Source: Hydrogenobacter sp. T-8
GTDB taxonomy: Bacteria > Aquificota > Aquificia > Aquificales > Aquificaceae
Length of the DNA: 64,000 nt
Assembly: GCF_011006175.1 (NCBI RefSeq)
Contig: NZ_CP048795.1
Coordinates: forward strand, 248,001 to 312,000
Direction of reading: 5' to 3'
Made by a program: the position numbers and the translations under genes. The notes under the pieces are model-generated. The model had not been told where the DNA came from. It searched no databases and worked only from the letters and a program-made list of their open reading frames with translations. Positions 1 through 8,682 of this stretch are shown here, in pieces. Position 1 is the stretch's first letter; the number at the start of each line of letters is the position of its first letter.

Positions 1-404
1 ATCATGGCAGTGGAAAAGGCAGAAAGCCATCCAAGAACAAAGGTAAGGATACCCAAAGAGTGCTGTATAAAGGGGTTTGCATTAAAGTAATAGGCAAGCC
101 CATAAAGAAAAAGGACAAAACCATAGACTCCACTAAAGACCGCCTCACGGGAAAGCCAAGAGGTGTGGAAACGCTTTATAGCCTTCCAGGCTCTCATTTT
201 GTGTCCAAGGTGAAAGCTCGCACCAATTGCACCAAGTCCTATGAGGATGAGGGAGATAACCAGTGAAATAATAACTGCCTGTCTTGGCATTGCGGTGTTT
301 TTACCAAAGAGTATGAGAAACTCCATAAAGTAGGTAAAGGTGAAAAGCCCTATGGAAACACCTGCGGTTAAGAAAAACCATATCAAAGAGATGGGTGGAT
401 GCAT
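1..404 (-). CDS. soeC: SoeC/DmsC-like membrane anchor subunit (3' end outside window)
   Basis: Partial gene. The ATG is the complement of 402-404, preceded by an AGGAGGTTAAGGC ribosome-binding site, and the frame stays open to the window edge (about 134 codons seen). The product starts MHPPISLIWFFLTAGVSIG and continues with hydrophobic segments. A stretch reading ASFHLGHKMRAWKA followed by HTSWLSREAVF is the signature seen in DmsC-type anchors of DMSO-reductase-family complexes. The anchor carries electrons from the iron-sulfur subunit to the quinone pool. It starts 3 bp after soeB and is the last visible gene of the operon. Family assignment is firm; the sulfite-specific name is inferred from the neighbouring subunits. 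Confidence 0.75.
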   Translation of the reverse strand, partial: MHPPISLIWFFLTAGVSIGLFTFTYFMEFLILFGKNTAMPRQAVIISLVISLILIGLGAIGASFHLGHKMRAWKAIKRFHTSWLSREAVFSGVYGFVLFLYGLAYYFNANPFIQHSLGILTFVLGWLSAFSTAM

Positions 405-407
405 GCC

Positions 408-1106
408 TTAACCTCCTACATGATGTCTTCTTAAAACCTCTAAGAAGAGAGGATTATCGTGCTTTAGAAGGTGCTCGTCCACATGGACTTTTGTCTCCGT
501 TCTTGGCAAGTAGTGATTACCTGGGTTTGTGCCTGCGTCAGAGAATAGCACAAAGCCATTACGCTCCTTTATGACCCTGTACACTTCGCTGTTTGGGTCT
601 TCTATATCTCCAAAGAACCTTGCCTTTGCAGGGCATGTAAGGACACAGGCAGGTTTTCTGTGCTCTGGTGGAAGGGACTCGTCGTATATTCTGTCTATAC
701 AAAGGGTGCATTTTTTCATCACCTTGTCCGCTTCGTCAAATTCTCTACAACCATAGGGACAAGACCAAGAGCAGAGCTTACAACCAATGCAGTCATCATA
801 ATTTACAAGCACTATGCCATCCTGCTCTCTCTTGTAGCTTGCACCTGTGGGACAAACTGGGACGCAGGGTGCGTCTTGACAGTGCAGGCAAGACTTAGGA
901 AGGTGAAAGACCTGCGTATTTGGAAACTCGCCCATTTCGTAGGTCATTATTCTGTTATACCAAACACCCTGAGGCTCCTTACCATAAGGGTCAAAGTCAG
1001 AAAGAGGTCCAAAGGCTGCCTGTGTGTTCCACTCTTTGCAGTTTGTAGCACAGGCATGACAGCCAACACAGGTGTTAAGGTCTATCACAAGTGCAAACTG
1101 TGCCAT
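408..1106 (-). CDS. soeB: SoeB-like four-[4Fe-4S] electron-transfer subunit
   Basis: 232 aa, the usual length for this family. It begins MAQFALVIDLNTCVGCHAC and shows four cysteine motifs: CVGCHACATNCK, CLHCQDAPCVPVCP, CIGCKLCSWSCP and a later set with KKCTLCIDR and ACVLTCP. These bind four cubane clusters and relay electrons between the molybdenum subunit and the membrane anchor. There is no Tat or Sec signal, which fits a cytoplasm-facing complex. RBS AGGAGG lies 7 bp before the ATG. It starts 2 bp after the third Uma2 gene and is followed by the anchor gene. DmsB, PsrB and TtrB are alternatives in the same family; the cytoplasmic location and the form of SoeA favour SoeB. Confidence 0.8.
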   Translation of the reverse strand: MAQFALVIDLNTCVGCHACATNCKEWNTQAAFGPLSDFDPYGKEPQGVWYNRIMTYEMGEFPNTQVFHLPKSCLHCQDAPCVPVCPTGASYKREQDGIVLVNYDDCIGCKLCSWSCPYGCREFDEADKVMKKCTLCIDRIYDESLPPEHRKPACVLTCPAKARFFGDIEDPNSEVYRVIKERNGFVLFSDAGTNPGNHYLPRTETKVHVDEHLLKHDNPLFLEVLRRHHVGG

Positions 1107-1108
1107 CT

Positions 1109-1654
1109 TTATACCTCCTTAAAAACTTCTTCAAGGTCTAAGTCTACATCTAAAACTTTAGAAAATACCTTACCCTTTTCCACAGCCCTTGAAGTTAGCT
1201 TAAAACCTTCTTCTGAGTTTGTGTATATTTCAAGGCTTCTTTCCATAGGGTCAACTATCCAATACTCTCTCACTCCTGCCCTTTCGTAAACCTTTTTCTT
1301 GACCCTTAGGTCGTAGTATGCAGTGGAAGGCGAGAGTATCTCTACCACCACATCAGGCGGTCCATACACACCCTTGCTAGTTATCCTTGCCTTTGAGCCT
1401 TTTAAAACCACCATTATATCTGGCTGGTAGGCGTTTTCTTCGTCAAGATATAAGTCCACTGGAGCGTAGATGACCTCACCTTTGCCTGCATCTTCGATGA
1501 GCCTATATAATCTCACAAAGACCCTCTTTGAGCTTCTAAAGTGCTCAAACCCTGGTGCTGGGCTCATAATAAGCTCTCCTTCAACAAGCTGGTATGGACT
1601 ACCTTCTGGCAATGCCTCGTAGTCTGCTACAGTCTTCTTTTCAAGGGTCTTCAT
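1109..1654 (-). CDS. Uma2-family (DUF820) putative nuclease, third copy
   Basis: 181 aa Uma2-family protein with a PD-(D/E)xK-type fold. Visible family features are the N-terminal LVEGELIMSPAPG, YQPDIMVVL with the metal-binding Asp, PPDVVVEILSPST with the acidic residue, a downstream KKKVYERAG lysine and GVREYWIVDP. It is the most divergent of three tandem copies; its last 60 residues differ clearly from the other two. The start overlaps the preceding Uma2 stop by 4 bp (ATGA), so it is translationally coupled. Physiological role is unknown; such genes are common in cyanobacteria and Aquificales. Its place between subunits of one respiratory enzyme is unusual. Confidence 0.85.
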   Translation of the reverse strand: MKTLEKKTVADYEALPEGSPYQLVEGELIMSPAPGFEHFRSSKRVFVRLYRLIEDAGKGEVIYAPVDLYLDEENAYQPDIMVVLKGSKARITSKGVYGPPDVVVEILSPSTAYYDLRVKKKVYERAGVREYWIVDPMERSLEIYTNSEEGFKLTSRAVEKGKVFSKVLDVDLDLEEVFKEV

Positions 1655-2202
1655 GGCTCTATACCCTCAAAAACCTCTTCAAGCTCAAGCTCCAAAGAAA
1701 GCACCTCAGACCTCACCACACCCTTACCCTTTGCCTTGCTTATAAGTTTAAAACCCTCTTCTGTATTGAGATATACCTCAAAAGTTCTCCTAAGAGGGTC
1801 CACTATCCAATACTCTCTCACTCCAGACCTCTCATAAACATCCTTTTTTTGCGTCAAGTCATAGTATGCAGTGGAAGGTGAAAGTATCTCCACCACCACA
1901 TCAGGCGGTCCATAAACGCCTTTTCTGGTTATCTTTGCCTTTGAGCCTTTGAGAATTACCACTATGTCAGGTTGGTAGACGTTCTCTTCATCAATATACA
2001 CGTCAAGGGGTGCGTATAGCACTCTTCCAATAGCCTTTTGCTTGAGGAAACTATAAAGCCTGTGGCTTATGTTTATAGAAGTCTGCTGGTGCTCAAACCC
2101 CGGTGCTGGGCTCATAACAAGCTCTCCTTCAATGAGTTGGTATGGGCTACCTTCTGGCAATACCTCATAATCTGTTACGGTCTTCTTCTCAAGGATCTTC
2201 AT
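1651..2202 (-). CDS. Uma2-family (DUF820) putative nuclease, second copy
   Basis: 183 aa, same architecture as its neighbours: LIEGELVMSPAPG, YQPDIVVIL, PPDVVVEILSPST, KKDVYERSG, GVREYWIVDP. From about residue 80 to the stop it is almost identical, in protein and DNA, to the upstream copy at 2199-2750. Residues about 38-62 (QQTSINISHRLYSFL and on) are unrelated in detail. That pattern points to gene conversion of the 3' half with a preserved variable segment. Both ends overlap neighbours by 4 bp ATGA junctions. The catalytic Asp, Glu and Lys appear intact. Function unknown beyond the nuclease-like fold. Confidence 0.85.
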   Translation of the reverse strand: MKILEKKTVTDYEVLPEGSPYQLIEGELVMSPAPGFEHQQTSINISHRLYSFLKQKAIGRVLYAPLDVYIDEENVYQPDIVVILKGSKAKITRKGVYGPPDVVVEILSPSTAYYDLTQKKDVYERSGVREYWIVDPLRRTFEVYLNTEEGFKLISKAKGKGVVRSEVLSLELELEEVFEGIEP

Positions 2203-2750
2203 GGCTCTATACCCTCAAAAACCTCTTCAAGCTCAAGCTCCAAAGAAAGCACCTCAGACCTCACCACACCCTTACCCTTTGCCTTGCTTATGAGTTTAAA
2301 ACCCTCCTCTGTATTGAGATATACCTCAAAGGTTCTCCTAAGAGGGTCTACAAGCCAATACTCTCTCACTCCAGACCTCTCATAAACATCCTTCTTCTGC
2401 GTCAAGTCATAATAAGCGGTAGAGGGTGAGAGTATTTCCACCACCACATCAGGCGGTCCATAAACGCCTTTTCTGGTTATCTTTGCCTTTGAACCCCTGA
2501 GAATCACCATTATATCTGGCTGGTAGACGTTCTCTTCGTCAAGATATAGGTCTACTGGGGCGTAAATGACCCTTCCTCTGCCAGCACGATAAACAGCATC
2601 CGCAAGCCTTAGTACAAGGTTAAAGGAGCTCCCAAAATGTTCAAACCCTGGTGCTGGGCTCATAATAAGCTCTCCCTCAACAAGCTGGTAGGGACTACCT
2701 TCTGGCAATGCTTCATAGTCCGCTAAAGTCTTCTTCTCAAGGGTCTTCAT
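2199..2750 (-). CDS. Uma2-family (DUF820) putative nuclease, first copy
   Basis: 183 aa, the first of three tandem Uma2 genes. Its ATG overlaps the soeA stop (ATGA). Residues 1-37 and 80-183 are near-identical to one or both of the other copies, while residues about 38-62 (FGSSFNLVLRLADAV and on) are copy-specific. The QPD Asp, VVEIL Glu and KKDVYE Lys of the PD-(D/E)xK core are present. Nothing suggests decay, so all three copies are probably expressed with the sulfite dehydrogenase. No specific target or partner can be read from the sequence. Confidence 0.85.
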   Translation of the reverse strand: MKTLEKKTLADYEALPEGSPYQLVEGELIMSPAPGFEHFGSSFNLVLRLADAVYRAGRGRVIYAPVDLYLDEENVYQPDIMVILRGSKAKITRKGVYGPPDVVVEILSPSTAYYDLTQKKDVYERSGVREYWLVDPLRRTFEVYLNTEEGFKLISKAKGKGVVRSEVLSLELELEEVFEGIEP

Positions 2751-5590
2751 GGCTTATACCTCAGCACTGGCACCCATCTTTCTTTAATGTAGTCAAGTGG
2801 CTCTACTTCAAACTGCGGGTAGGTTTCTGGTGTTTGGTCTTCCGCTTTGTAGACCTTTACCTTTGTATCAAACCAAGCAAGGTGTCCTGTTATTGGGTCT
2901 CCATAGTAGACTTCCCTTCCTCCTATGCGTATGCTGTGGGGTATAACATGGTTGAGGAGAAAGCCTTCACGCCCTTCGTCAGCTTCTGGCTTTAGACCCC
3001 ATGCTCCTTTCATTTTGCCTATGGCGTTCCAAGTCCAAACAGAGTTGGGTTCTGTAGTATTGGTGAGAAACACTTGGCATTTTACCTTTCCTATTCTGGA
3101 CTCAACCCATACCCAGTCAAGGTGCTTTATACCAAGCTTCTCTGCGGTCTTGGGGTTCATATACAGGTAGTTCCTTGTGGATATCTGTCTTAGCCATGCA
3201 TTTTGAGAGTCCCAAGAGTGATACATCCACTGGGGTCTCTGTGTAAAGGCATAGAGAGGATAGTCTTTATTGGAGACCTCTTCCTCAAAGGGCGGATACC
3301 AGAAGGGTAGAGGGTCAAAGTATTTAACAAGTCTTTCTCTGAGTATGGGGTCGTTGGGTGGCTGGTTTTTGCCTTCCCACAATCCTTGACCTGCAAGCCT
3401 AAAGGTTTGTAGCGTTTCAAGGTAGAAGTTAAAGACTATCGGAGCTACCTTCTTTATAAAGCCTACGCTTACCGCCCACTCTTGGTAGTCCTTGTTTACA
3501 TGCCTGTAGAACCTCATATTTTCTGGCAGTTTGTAGTAGAAAAAGCCCTTGTTCTTTATATACATTTCAAGCTGGTTAGGGTTTGGTTCCCCCACAAAGT
3601 GTTTGTCTCCGTTTTTGCCTCTCCATCCTGCAAGAGCACCCACACCAGGTCTTATCTGCCAGTTTATAAGAAAGTCCTTAAAGTCCTTATATTTCCTTGA
3701 GCCATCTGGATTTACAAAGCCAGGGAGCTTTAACCTTGAGCCAAGCTCCACCATCACATCACCCCAACCTCTCACATCATAGCCGTTTGCCAGAGGGTCT
3801 ACTATGGGATGTCTTAGAGCATCCACAGGACCATCTACCGCAGAAGGTGGTCTATCAAGCAAAGACAGAGCAAACCATTGCTCAAGGTAAGTGGCATCTG
3901 GAAGAACTAAGTCCGAGTATGCAACCTGCTCGCTATAGAAGGCATCTATGGTTATAACCTTAGGGATTATGTAATTACCCGCAGGGTCTGTAGCAGTTAG
4001 GGCTTGGATTATGTAGGGTATATTCTGAGAGGAGTTCCATGCCATGTTTGCCATGTAAATCATAAGCACCTCAATGTGGTAAGGATTGCCCTCGTATGCT
4101 GCAGGTATAACGTTTTGTATAAGACCGTGAGCGGTTAGAGGAAACCACCAACTGTAGGCATGGTCTATCCTTACAGGGTTGCCCTTTTCGTCCACAAGAA
4201 GGTCATCGGGGTTTTGAGGATAACCAAGATGTGGTCCGGGATACACCTCTCCATACTTTATCTCATCAGGTCTGGTAATCTTGTAAGGCTTTGGAAGGTC
4301 TTCTATGTGTTTGGGATAGGGTGGCTTATTAAGAAAACCTCCGGGCACATCCACCACACCCAGCATCATCATAAGCAAGAACACAGCCCTTGCACTTTGA
4401 AAACCGTTGCTATGAGATGCCACACCTCTCATCATATGGAAGGAAACAGGTCTACCTATAACCTTCTTGTGCTTTCTTCCCCATACATCCGTCCATTCTA
4501 TGGGTAGTTCTATTGGATGATACAGGGCTATAGTTCCCATTTCCTTGGCTATTCTTTCTATATCCTTTGCAGGTATGCCCGTTATCTTTTCCACCTTTTC
4601 TGGGCTATAGTCCTTTACGAGCCTCTCTGCGAATATATCAAAAGCAGGTCTCACCTTATAGCCTTCTGGCGTGGTGAACTCTCCTATAAAGGCAGGGTCA
4701 AGGTTATCTGGCACTATCCTGTCCGCAGGCTTAAAGGACTGAGACTTTTTATCATAAACCATAGGCTTGCCTTCTGCATTTCTGTAGAAGAGACCGTCCT
4801 TTGAGGTGCCCGGTGCTTGAATTACAAGCCAGCTTGCATTGGTGTATTCTTTTAGAAACTCCCAGTTGACAAGGTTGTATTTAAAAAGCACATGCATTAT
4901 ACCCATAAAGAAAGCACCGTCAGTGCCTGGCTTTATAGGCACCCACTCGTCCGCTATTGCACCATAGCCCCATCTCACTGGGTTTACCACCACAAACTTT
5001 CCACCTTTGCGTTTCATTTCTTGAATACCCAGCTTGAAGGGATTAGAAGAGTGGTCTTCTGCCACGCCTATAAGCATAAAGTATTTTGTATTTTCAAAGT
5101 CCGCCTCTCCAAACTCCCAGAAAGAGCCACCAATGGAATACAGACCAGAGGCAGCAATATTTACAGAACAAAAACCTCCGTGCGCTGCCCAGTTGACCGT
5201 CCCAAGCTGGCTGGCAAACCAGCTGTTTATCTGCTGCATCTGGTCTCTTCCTGTAAAGAAGGCAATCTTATAGGGTCCCTTCTTTCTTGCCTCTTCCAGC
5301 CACTGGGTAGCTATCTCAAGTGCTTCTTCCCACTCTATTTCCTTGAACTGCCCAGAGCCTCTTGGACCCACTCTCAGCAGAGGTTTCCTGAGCCTTGCAG
5401 GGCTGTATTCTTTCATTATCCCAGATGAACCCTTGGCACAGAGAACACCCTTATTGGTTGGATGAGCGTCATTGCCCTTTATGTATGTCACCTTGTTATT
5501 TCTCACATAGACCTCTATGCCACACCTGCAGGCACACATATAGCAAGTGCTGTAGGCTTTCCTGTCGTAAAAGCTACCGCCTATCTCCAT
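2747..5590 (-). CDS. soeA: SoeA-like molybdopterin catalytic subunit, sulfite dehydrogenase type
   Basis: 947 aa molybdopterin oxidoreductase of the DMSO-reductase superfamily. The N-terminus carries the [4Fe-4S] motif C16-x2-C19-x3-C23-x27-C51, followed by a GVLCAKG segment and a long bis-MGD-binding body, with a molydopterin-dinucleotide-binding domain at the C-terminus. There is no twin-arginine signal, unlike PsrA, PhsA or DmsA. Length and cytoplasmic form match SoeA, which oxidises sulfite to sulfate and passes electrons through SoeB and SoeC to quinone. An AGGAGG sits 6 bp before the ATG. It heads the operon, but three Uma2 genes separate it from soeB. Substrate is inferred; another sulfur-oxyanion or polysulfide activity cannot be excluded. 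Confidence 0.75.
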   Translation of the reverse strand: MEIGGSFYDRKAYSTCYMCACRCGIEVYVRNNKVTYIKGNDAHPTNKGVLCAKGSSGIMKEYSPARLRKPLLRVGPRGSGQFKEIEWEEALEIATQWLEEARKKGPYKIAFFTGRDQMQQINSWFASQLGTVNWAAHGGFCSVNIAASGLYSIGGSFWEFGEADFENTKYFMLIGVAEDHSSNPFKLGIQEMKRKGGKFVVVNPVRWGYGAIADEWVPIKPGTDGAFFMGIMHVLFKYNLVNWEFLKEYTNASWLVIQAPGTSKDGLFYRNAEGKPMVYDKKSQSFKPADRIVPDNLDPAFIGEFTTPEGYKVRPAFDIFAERLVKDYSPEKVEKITGIPAKDIERIAKEMGTIALYHPIELPIEWTDVWGRKHKKVIGRPVSFHMMRGVASHSNGFQSARAVFLLMMMLGVVDVPGGFLNKPPYPKHIEDLPKPYKITRPDEIKYGEVYPGPHLGYPQNPDDLLVDEKGNPVRIDHAYSWWFPLTAHGLIQNVIPAAYEGNPYHIEVLMIYMANMAWNSSQNIPYIIQALTATDPAGNYIIPKVITIDAFYSEQVAYSDLVLPDATYLEQWFALSLLDRPPSAVDGPVDALRHPIVDPLANGYDVRGWGDVMVELGSRLKLPGFVNPDGSRKYKDFKDFLINWQIRPGVGALAGWRGKNGDKHFVGEPNPNQLEMYIKNKGFFYYKLPENMRFYRHVNKDYQEWAVSVGFIKKVAPIVFNFYLETLQTFRLAGQGLWEGKNQPPNDPILRERLVKYFDPLPFWYPPFEEEVSNKDYPLYAFTQRPQWMYHSWDSQNAWLRQISTRNYLYMNPKTAEKLGIKHLDWVWVESRIGKVKCQVFLTNTTEPNSVWTWNAIGKMKGAWGLKPEADEGREGFLLNHVIPHSIRIGGREVYYGDPITGHLAWFDTKVKVYKAEDQTPETYPQFEVEPLDYIKERWVPVLRYKP

Positions 5591-5656
5591 GATAGACCTC
5601 CTTTAGTAAAAAGATATACGCACGGCAGCTTTAATACCTTTCAGAGTTTTTATATC

Positions 5657-5685
5657 ATTATAAGCCTCACTTATTAACTCTATAA
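5657..5685 (-). promoter_or_regulatory. Candidate sigma70 promoter of the soe operon
   Basis: On the minus strand a perfect TATAAT (complement of 5657-5662) lies 17 bp from a weak -35, TTATAG (complement of 5680-5685). The predicted start falls about 60 bp before the soeA ATG. An imperfect inverted repeat, TATAAAGC and GCTTATA, overlaps the -35 (5681-5697) and could bind a regulator. Only the -10 is strong. Confidence 0.4.
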
Positions 5686-5709
5686 AGCTGGCTTATAGTG
5701 AATAGCCTT

Positions 5710-6678
5710 TTATATCTTCACTTCCTTTACCCACTCCCAGTTCTCTAAAGTCCACTCCACGGTTCTTCTTATTCCCTCCTCAAGGTCTACCTGTGGCTTC
5801 CAGCCAAGAAGGCTTTGAGCCTTTTGTATGTCCGCCCATGTGGCTTTCATGTCCGCCTTGTGAAAGTCTTTCAGCTCAAGCACAGCCCTTTTGCCAGTGT
5901 ATTTCTCTATTAGAGATATTACCTCTGTAAGCGTGTGGGGTTTGTTATTCCCAAGGTTTATAACCTCATAGCCAAGAGGCTTTGTAGCCAAAATAGTCCC
6001 CTCTGCGATATCGTCTATGTAGGTAAAGTCCCTGCTTTGAGAACCATCACCAAAGACTTCAAGAGGCTTGCCCTCAAGCACCCATTTTATAAACCTAAAA
6101 ATACTCATATCTGGTCTGCCTGCAGGACCGTAAACGGTAAAGTAGCGAACAACTGACACATCTATGCCATAAAGGTAGTGGTAAGTGTAACAAAGAACCT
6201 CTGCGGACTTTTTTGAAGCAGCGTAGGGAGATATAGGTGTGTTAACAGGCAGGTCTTCTCTAAAGGGCATCTTTTGTCCTGCATAGAGAGAGGATGTAGA
6301 AGCCAATACGAACTTATTAATACCAAAGTCTTTGCATAGCTCAAGCAGGTTCAAAGTGCCTATGGTGTTCGTGGTAAAGTAAACATAAGGGTTTTCTATG
6401 GAATAACGCACTCCAGCCCTCGCTGCCTCGTTTATTACGCAGTCAAAGGAGTGTTTTTTGAAAACCTCTTTTAGAGACTCCTTGTCTTCTATATCCACGG
6501 GGTAGAAGGTGAAATTCTCATACCTTTTGAGAAGTGATAGCCTATACTCCTTTAGCCTTGTGTCATAGTAGTCGTTCATGTTGTCCAGACCTACCACGAT
6601 GTAGCCTTTTTGTAATAGTTTTTCCGCAGTTTTCCAACCTATAAAGCCTGCACACCCAGTTATTAAAAAGTTCGTCAT
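5710..6678 (-). CDS. NAD-dependent nucleotide-sugar epimerase (UDP-glucuronate 4-epimerase type)
   Basis: 322 aa extended short-chain dehydrogenase/reductase. The Rossmann motif GCAGFIG is at residues 8-14, DNMNDYYD binds the cofactor ribose, and the catalytic SPYAASKKSAE holds Tyr-x3-Lys. The early DNMNDYYDxRLKEYRL segment is typical of UDP-glucuronate/UDP-galacturonate 4-epimerases used in capsule or LPS sugar synthesis. It stands alone, with no glycosyltransferases nearby. Its ATG has no ribosome-binding site and lies 8 bp from a TAAAAT box, so the mRNA may be leaderless. A related nucleotide-sugar specificity is possible. Confidence 0.8.
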   Translation of the reverse strand: MTNFLITGCAGFIGWKTAEKLLQKGYIVVGLDNMNDYYDTRLKEYRLSLLKRYENFTFYPVDIEDKESLKEVFKKHSFDCVINEAARAGVRYSIENPYVYFTTNTIGTLNLLELCKDFGINKFVLASTSSLYAGQKMPFREDLPVNTPISPYAASKKSAEVLCYTYHYLYGIDVSVVRYFTVYGPAGRPDMSIFRFIKWVLEGKPLEVFGDGSQSRDFTYIDDIAEGTILATKPLGYEVINLGNNKPHTLTEVISLIEKYTGKRAVLELKDFHKADMKATWADIQKAQSLLGWKPQVDLEEGIRRTVEWTLENWEWVKEVKI

Positions 6679-6682
6679 AGCT

Positions 6683-6692
6683 TAGAATTTTA
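6683..6692. promoter_or_regulatory. Overlapping divergent -10 boxes in a 16-bp intergenic gap
   Basis: TAGAATTTTA contains TAGAAT on the plus strand (6683-6688), ending 6 bp before the helicase ATG. It also contains TAAAAT on the minus strand (complement of 6687-6692), ending 8 bp before the epimerase ATG. Neither gene has a Shine-Dalgarno sequence, so both transcripts would start at or next to the ATG. The -35 elements would lie inside the opposite gene and are weak. Confidence 0.4.
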
Positions 6693-6694
6693 GC

Positions 6695-8599
6695 ATGGCT
6701 CTTGAAGTGTATGAATTTCTTCTTAAGAAGGGTCTTGAGAGAAGAAGGGCTCAAGAGAAGTTTTTCAATATAGTCCTGTCCGCCATAGAAGAAGGGAATA
6801 ACTGTGTAAAGATAATACAAGCACCTACAGGGACCGGAAAAACTTATGGCTACCTTATACCTCTCATGGAAAAAGGACAGAAGGCAATAGTTTCCACCGG
6901 GACAAAGCTACTTCAGGAACAACTAAGGAGAGATATTGAAAATCTTAGGTCTTATTACTCGTATATATATGGAGAGGATATTAGCTACGTTATTTTGAAG
7001 GGCAAAAGCAACTATCTGTGCTTGGATAGGTTCTATGACCTATCATTGGAAAGAAGACCTGCGGAGATTGAATCTCTGTTGGAGAGCGGTTGGGATGGTG
7101 ATTTTGAGTTTGTAAGTCTTGAGCCAGAGCTTAGGGATACGCTCTGCGTGGATGATGACTATTGCACCTTTCATTACAGACAAACCTGCAAGTATAGGCA
7201 TGATTGCTTCTACTGGGGAAGGCTAAAAAGGCTTGAAAGGCAGGCGGACATAATTGTGGTAAACCACGCCCTTCTGACCTTAAAGGATTTTGAAAACCCA
7301 GAGGAAAGGGTGCTTGTCCTTGATGAAGCCCATGAGCTTGACAAGTGTATAACCAGCAGTCTCACATGGGGGGTGTCTCTTTATACCCTTAGAGTTGATA
7401 TAATGGGAAAGATTCTTGACTTTCTCAAAGACGCAAGGCTTGAATTAGAGGACTCTTTCATAAAACACTTTGAAGGACTTTTCAAAGAGCAAAAGGAAGA
7501 GCTTGCCCTTGAAAGTCTAAAGCCCTATGCGGAAGATTTTGAAACCCATATCCTTAGACCACTTCTCTATTTTCACAAAACCATAAGAGAAAACCTCATA
7601 TCACAGCTAACAGATTTCATTACAAGGAAAATGTTTGTAAGCATGACCTTAAAAGAGTATATGCTTAAAAGCAATATTCTTGATTGGGAAAGCTATTTGG
7701 AATTAAAGGCAAACTATGAGGCACCCAGTGAGGAAGAGGAAAAATGGATAAAGAAAATAAGAAACTACGAGCTTTTAACAAGGAGACTAAACAGGGTCAG
7801 AGATTTCTACAAAATTATGAAGGAAGACCCACCTGGAATGGGGTATCTCGTGGGTAGACGCTTCAGCAGAAGGCTTCAGACTTTTAACTATTGGCTTGAG
7901 GCTTTCCCCGTTTTTCCTGCAGGTCATGTGGACTGGGCAGGTTACAAGGCTATCATAATTACCTCAGCGACCGTTGACCCAGAAGACCTAAGGCAAACTT
8001 TAGGAATAAAGGGTGAATACTACGACCTTGAGCATTCCTTTCCTTACGAGAAGGTTAACTTCCTTGTATACTCCGCAGACCCAAGAAAAAGAGAAGAGTG
8101 GGAGCGGTGCCTAAAGAATGCCTATAAATATCTGAGAAGCCTATACGATAAACTTCTGGTGCTTTTAACTAACAAGGAACATGTAAGGCTTTTTGAAAAG
8201 GAAAGGGATATAGCCTTTCAGGGAGATGAGCCTTTGTCTGGACTTCTTGAAAAGCTAAGGTCTGGAAGGATAAAGGCTCTTGTGGGGCTCGATAGCCTCT
8301 GGTTTGGCGTTGATGTAAAAGGAGAGAAGGGTATACTTATGGCAAAGCTACCCTTTGAAAGCCCAGACGAGCCTATTACCTTTCACAGAATAAGGTTTCT
8401 AAAGTCTATGGGACTTGACCCTTTTGAGTATCAAAAAAGAAAGGCTCTCATAAAGTTTAGACAGGGAATAGGTAGGCTAATGAGAAGTAAAGAGGATGGT
8501 GGAACTATAGTTTTATGCGATAAGAGAATATACAAGTTTAGAGAATTTTTGGAGGCTGTGGAGGAGCTTGGTATAAGGGTTAAAAATATAAGAACATAA
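6695..8599 (+). CDS. DinG/XPD-like ATP-dependent DNA helicase with Fe-S domain
   Basis: 634 aa superfamily 2 helicase. Walker A APTGTGKT is at residues 43-50 behind a Q-type RRRAQEKF motif, and the DEAH box (VLDEAHEL) is near residue 209. Between them lie four spaced cysteines (YLCLDRF, DTLCVDD, YCTFHYRQTCKYRHDC), the [4Fe-4S] pattern of XPD/DinG/Rad3 helicases. The C-terminal half shows GLDSLWFGVD and RQGIGRLMRS, the latter being motif VI. Such enzymes unwind 5'-3' at forks, R-loops or damage. The start is fixed by the Q motif and has no RBS (possible leaderless mRNA). Confidence 0.85.
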   Translation: MALEVYEFLLKKGLERRRAQEKFFNIVLSAIEEGNNCVKIIQAPTGTGKTYGYLIPLMEKGQKAIVSTGTKLLQEQLRRDIENLRSYYSYIYGEDISYVILKGKSNYLCLDRFYDLSLERRPAEIESLLESGWDGDFEFVSLEPELRDTLCVDDDYCTFHYRQTCKYRHDCFYWGRLKRLERQADIIVVNHALLTLKDFENPEERVLVLDEAHELDKCITSSLTWGVSLYTLRVDIMGKILDFLKDARLELEDSFIKHFEGLFKEQKEELALESLKPYAEDFETHILRPLLYFHKTIRENLISQLTDFITRKMFVSMTLKEYMLKSNILDWESYLELKANYEAPSEEEEKWIKKIRNYELLTRRLNRVRDFYKIMKEDPPGMGYLVGRRFSRRLQTFNYWLEAFPVFPAGHVDWAGYKAIIITSATVDPEDLRQTLGIKGEYYDLEHSFPYEKVNFLVYSADPRKREEWERCLKNAYKYLRSLYDKLLVLLTNKEHVRLFEKERDIAFQGDEPLSGLLEKLRSGRIKALVGLDSLWFGVDVKGEKGILMAKLPFESPDEPITFHRIRFLKSMGLDPFEYQKRKALIKFRQGIGRLMRSKEDGGTIVLCDKRIYKFREFLEAVEELGIRVKNIRT

Positions 8600-8682
8600 A
8601 AATACCTTATGGTTCCGACAAAAAAGTTTTATAGCTTTCTTTGTTATATAGATTATATCTCCTTGCATAAGGAGGTGTTTAT

